Positions 61,001 to 64,000 of a DNA stretch of 64,000 nt are shown one piece after another. A program made the position numbers and the translations under genes. Source of the DNA: Klebsiella quasivariicola (GTDB lineage: Bacteria; Pseudomonadota; Gammaproteobacteria; Enterobacterales; Enterobacteriaceae); the NCBI RefSeq assembly GCF_002269255.1, contig NZ_CP022823.1, positions 682,001 to 746,000 of the forward strand. The letters run 5' to 3'. Below the pieces are notes generated by a model. It saw nothing but the letters and a program-made list of their open reading frames with translations. It made no database searches and was not told the origin of the DNA. Each line of letters starts with the position of its first letter. Position 1 is the stretch's first letter.

Positions 61001-64000
61001 ATCAAATAGCGCGTCTGGCTGGAAAGGAATCTTTTATTCTCACCCGTATCGAGTTGTTCAACTGGGGCGGTTTTCATGGATTGCATCAGGCAGCAATCCA
61101 TCAGGAAGGTACCGCCGTTATTGGTCCAACCGGAAGCGGAAAAACGACGCTGGTCGATGCCTTAATGACGCTACTCTGTGCCAATCCCCGCTATAACCTG
61201 GCCTCAACCGGGGGGCATGAAAGCGACAGAGATCTTATCTCCTACGTGCGCGGTGTATCCGGGCCCGGCGATGGCGGGGAGGGGCAATCGCATATTGCCA
61301 GACCAGGTAAAACCGTGACCGGCATTGCCGCAACGCTGGAGCGTGAAGGGCAGCAGGTACGTCTGGGAGCTCTGCTGTGGTTTGATTCCACCAGCTCCAG
61401 CGTGACGGATATGAAAAGGCTTTGGCTTTTCAGCGATAACCCCGAGCAGACGCTGGAGCACTGGTTGAACGTTTACCATGACGGCGGCACACGATTGCTG
61501 CGGCAAATGGAAAAAGAAGTGACCGGCATCTGGACATACCCGAATAAAAAACAGTATCTGGCGCGCCTGCGGGACTTTTTCGAAGTGGGGGAAAACGCGT
61601 TTACATTGCTAAATCGGGCGGCAGGGTTAAAACAGCTAAACAGCATTGATGAGATTTTTCGTGAGCTGGTGTTGGACGATCACTCCGCCTTCGATCGCGC
61701 GACGGAAGTGGCCGATAGTTTTGATGGTCTGACAGAAATCCATCAGGAACTGGAAACGGCGCGCAAACAGCAGCAGTCATTGCAACCTGTTGCCCTGAGT
61801 TGGGATAAGTACCAGAAGCAAGAGCGACAACTTGCTGAAAGGAAAGCGCTGGAATCGCTATTGCCCATCTGGTTTGCACAACAGGCAAGCCAGCTCTGGA
61901 GGGAAAAGGTCAGCCATCTTGAAATCGAGTTTGGTGAGGCACAGATTCGCGAAGAACAGATCCAGTCGCAGCTTGAGTTGCAAAAAAAGGTTGTGGCTGA
62001 CTGCATGCAGCACTACTACCAGGCTGGCGGCGCCAATATTGATGAACTGAACGATCGCATCAATGACTGGCAAAAAACGCTCGGTAGACGAGAAGCGCTG
62101 GCGCGCCAGTATCAACAGCTGATCCATAATCTGGGGTTGCCGCCTGACCTGAGTCAGCAACAGCTAGAGGCGAATCAGCATGAAGCCGAAGCCCGCTGTG
62201 TGCAGCTTGCTGATGATATAAAGCTGAAGCAGGAAGAGGCTTATCAAAAAGGCGCGCTAAGCCATAACATTACTGTAGAACTGCGCGAACGGGAAACTGA
62301 ACGCGCCGAGATCGCACGTCGTCCGGATTCTAACCTTCCCGCCCATTATCAGGCATTTCGCAGCGAACTGGCGAAAGCGTTGAACGTTGGTGAGTCTGAA
62401 CTGCCTTTCGTCGCTGAACTGATACAGGTTAAACCGGAAGAGGCCCAATGGCGCGGTGCGATTGAGCGCGCTGTCGGGAGTAACAGGCTGCGTATTCTGG
62501 TTGCGCCTGAATCTGCACAGGAAGCGCTACGCTGGGTAAACCAGCGCAACAATCGTCTGCACGTGCGCCTATTGGAGGTCAAGTTACCGCACTCTCCCGC
62601 CAGGTTTTTTGATGATGGTTTTACCCGCAAGCTGTTGTGGAAAGATCATCCGTGGCGAGAGGCCGTCAAAGCATTACTGGCCGAAAGCGACAGGCATTGT
62701 GTTGACAGCCCTGAACAGTTGCGTGACACACCTCACGCTATGACGGTGCAGGGGCTAATGTCTGGTAAACAGCGTTTTTATGACAAACAGGATCAGAAAC
62801 GCCTTGATGAAGACTGGCTGACGGGATTCGATAACCGCGATCGCCTGAACTTTCTTGCCAGAGAAGTTGCCGCGCTTCAGGAGCAGACTAAAACCGCAAA
62901 CGCGGCATTTGAGGTTGCGAAAGGCGAGGTGGCGCTTTTGCAAAATCAGGCCATTTCATTCCAGAAAATACAACAGATTGATTACGATAGCATTGATGTT
63001 CCCGGCGCAAAGAGCCAACTGGAAGCGCTCAAGGAGCGGCTGGAGAATCTGATCCATCCTGATTCCGATGCCAGCGTAGCGAAAGCAAAACTTGATGAGG
63101 CTCAAACGGTTGAGTCTGAATTTGATAAGCAGCTCAGAGCCGCCAATAAAGTCACTAACGGGCTGGATACAGAGCTCACCTCCGCCAAGGCCGCAGAACG
63201 TAAGGCTCAGCAAACCGCGCAACAAGGTATGCAAGATGAAGAGCGAGAATTGTGCGCGTCACATTTTCCGGCGGTGACTCTGGGGCAACTGCACGACATT
63301 CGCGATCTGGAACGCCAACATGAGCGGGGAATTCAGCAAGAAATTGAGGGCGTTAAAGGTGAACTGCATCGACTGAACATTGAGTTGACCAAACGTATGT
63401 CTGAAGCCAAACGTGTGGATACCGGGTCGCTCGTTGAGGCAGGGGCTGATTTGGACGATATTCCTGCCTATTTACAGCGTTTGCAGGAACTGACCGAAGA
63501 AGCCCTGCCGGAAAAGCTCAACCGCTTCCTTGATTATCTGAACCGTTCATCTGACGACGGCGTAACGCAACTGCTCAGCCATATTGAGCATGAAGTACTG
63601 GTGATTGAAGCGCGACTCAGCGAACTCAATGAAACCATGTTTAGGGTCGATTTTCAGCCGGATCGCTACCTGCGCCTAGATACCAAAAAAGTTGTCCATG
63701 AAAGCCTGCGAACGCTTGAAAAAGCGCAGCGTCAGCTAAATGCCGCCCGGTTTGTTGATGATAACGGCGAGAGCCATTATAAGGCCTTACAGGTGCTGGT
63801 GGCGCAACTGCGGGATGCTTGTGAACGAAACCGTACCCTGGGCGCGAAGGCGCTGCTGGATCCCCGTTTTCGTCTGGAGTTCGCCGTGTCGGTGATGGAC
63901 CGTCAGAGCGGGAATGTGATTGAGTCGCGTACTGGCTCACAGGGCGGTAGTGGTGGAGAAAAAGAGATTATCGCTTCCTACGTATTGACCGCATCACTTA
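60997..64000 (+). CDS. jetC: Wadjet type I SMC-like ATPase JetC (3' end cut by window)
   Basis: SMC/MukB-like motor that extrudes DNA loops and selects small circles for cleavage by JetD. 1001 codons are visible. Walker A is GPTGSGKTT at residues 43-51, and the ABC signature SQGGSGGEKE is at 981-990. Between them are long coiled-coil arms (about 240-450 and 620-900) and a hinge-like domain near 465-530 (WRGAIERAVGSNRLRILVAP). The Walker B motif lies past the window end. GGGAGGAAG gives a strong ribosome site overlapping jetB. jetD is expected directly downstream. Confidence 0.94.
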   Translation, partial: MNQIARLAGKESFILTRIELFNWGGFHGLHQAAIHQEGTAVIGPTGSGKTTLVDALMTLLCANPRYNLASTGGHESDRDLISYVRGVSGPGDGGEGQSHIARPGKTVTGIAATLEREGQQVRLGALLWFDSTSSSVTDMKRLWLFSDNPEQTLEHWLNVYHDGGTRLLRQMEKEVTGIWTYPNKKQYLARLRDFFEVGENAFTLLNRAAGLKQLNSIDEIFRELVLDDHSAFDRATEVADSFDGLTEIHQELETARKQQQSLQPVALSWDKYQKQERQLAERKALESLLPIWFAQQASQLWREKVSHLEIEFGEAQIREEQIQSQLELQKKVVADCMQHYYQAGGANIDELNDRINDWQKTLGRREALARQYQQLIHNLGLPPDLSQQQLEANQHEAEARCVQLADDIKLKQEEAYQKGALSHNITVELRERETERAEIARRPDSNLPAHYQAFRSELAKALNVGESELPFVAELIQVKPEEAQWRGAIERAVGSNRLRILVAPESAQEALRWVNQRNNRLHVRLLEVKLPHSPARFFDDGFTRKLLWKDHPWREAVKALLAESDRHCVDSPEQLRDTPHAMTVQGLMSGKQRFYDKQDQKRLDEDWLTGFDNRDRLNFLAREVAALQEQTKTANAAFEVAKGEVALLQNQAISFQKIQQIDYDSIDVPGAKSQLEALKERLENLIHPDSDASVAKAKLDEAQTVESEFDKQLRAANKVTNGLDTELTSAKAAERKAQQTAQQGMQDEERELCASHFPAVTLGQLHDIRDLERQHERGIQQEIEGVKGELHRLNIELTKRMSEAKRVDTGSLVEAGADLDDIPAYLQRLQELTEEALPEKLNRFLDYLNRSSDDGVTQLLSHIEHEVLVIEARLSELNETMFRVDFQPDRYLRLDTKKVVHESLRTLEKAQRQLNAARFVDDNGESHYKALQVLVAQLRDACERNRTLGAKALLDPRFRLEFAVSVMDRQSGNVIESRTGSQGGSGGEKEIIASYVLTASL

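Overview
The window is chromosomal DNA of a Klebsiella (gamma-proteobacteria, Enterobacterales), most likely the K. pneumoniae complex. The call rests on a urease operon of the K. aerogenes type beside plsY, on an E. coli-like backbone from plsY/folB to gss in conserved order, and on a paired cystathionine beta-synthase/gamma-lyase locus known from Klebsiella. Species was not settled by any search.

Layout: 1-4909 holds ureDABCEFG on the minus strand, with ureG cut by the window start. 5319-15970 holds plsY, folB, uppP, cca, ygiM, ygiF, glnE, hldE, glgS and ubiK. 16094-17001 is an FMN riboswitch and ribB. 17065-26931 holds zupT, ygiD, ygiC, ygiB, tolC, nudF, yqiB, cpdA, yqiA and parE. 27005-38691 holds ygiN, mdaB, qseC, qseB, ygiW, an AraC/GyrI-type regulator, parC, plsC, ftsP and ygiQ. 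38778-47461 holds dkgA, yqhD, yqhC, yghB, metC, exbB, exbD, yqhA, yghX and yghW. 47534-52421 is a thiol-linked group (yghU, a DsbA-like protein, gss) followed by an aminotransferase. 52489-57560 is a more variable stretch: two very small genes, a membrane-anchored orphan, an SDR, a LysR regulator and the reverse transsulfuration pair.

The boundary of the conserved backbone is at about 57.6 kb. Between 57.9 and 58.27 kb there are three spaced copies of the 3' end of a tRNA-Phe gene, each with a terminator, on the minus strand. The first and second copies are each followed by an array of five tight hairpins enclosed in a longer stem. These look like accumulated attachment-site scars of elements that used tRNA-Phe. 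No intact tRNA gene lies in the window.

Right of the scars is a type I Wadjet operon (jetA, jetB and the first 1001 codons of jetC), an SMC-like condensin complex known to act against plasmids. The jetD nuclease gene should lie just past the window end. A perfect CRP-type palindrome lies 89 bp upstream of the jetA start, at a spacing that would suit class I activation of a weak -10-like sequence. This island-borne defence operon and its repeat-rich border are the most interesting part of the window. I found no insertion sequence, CRISPR array, rRNA or complete tRNA.
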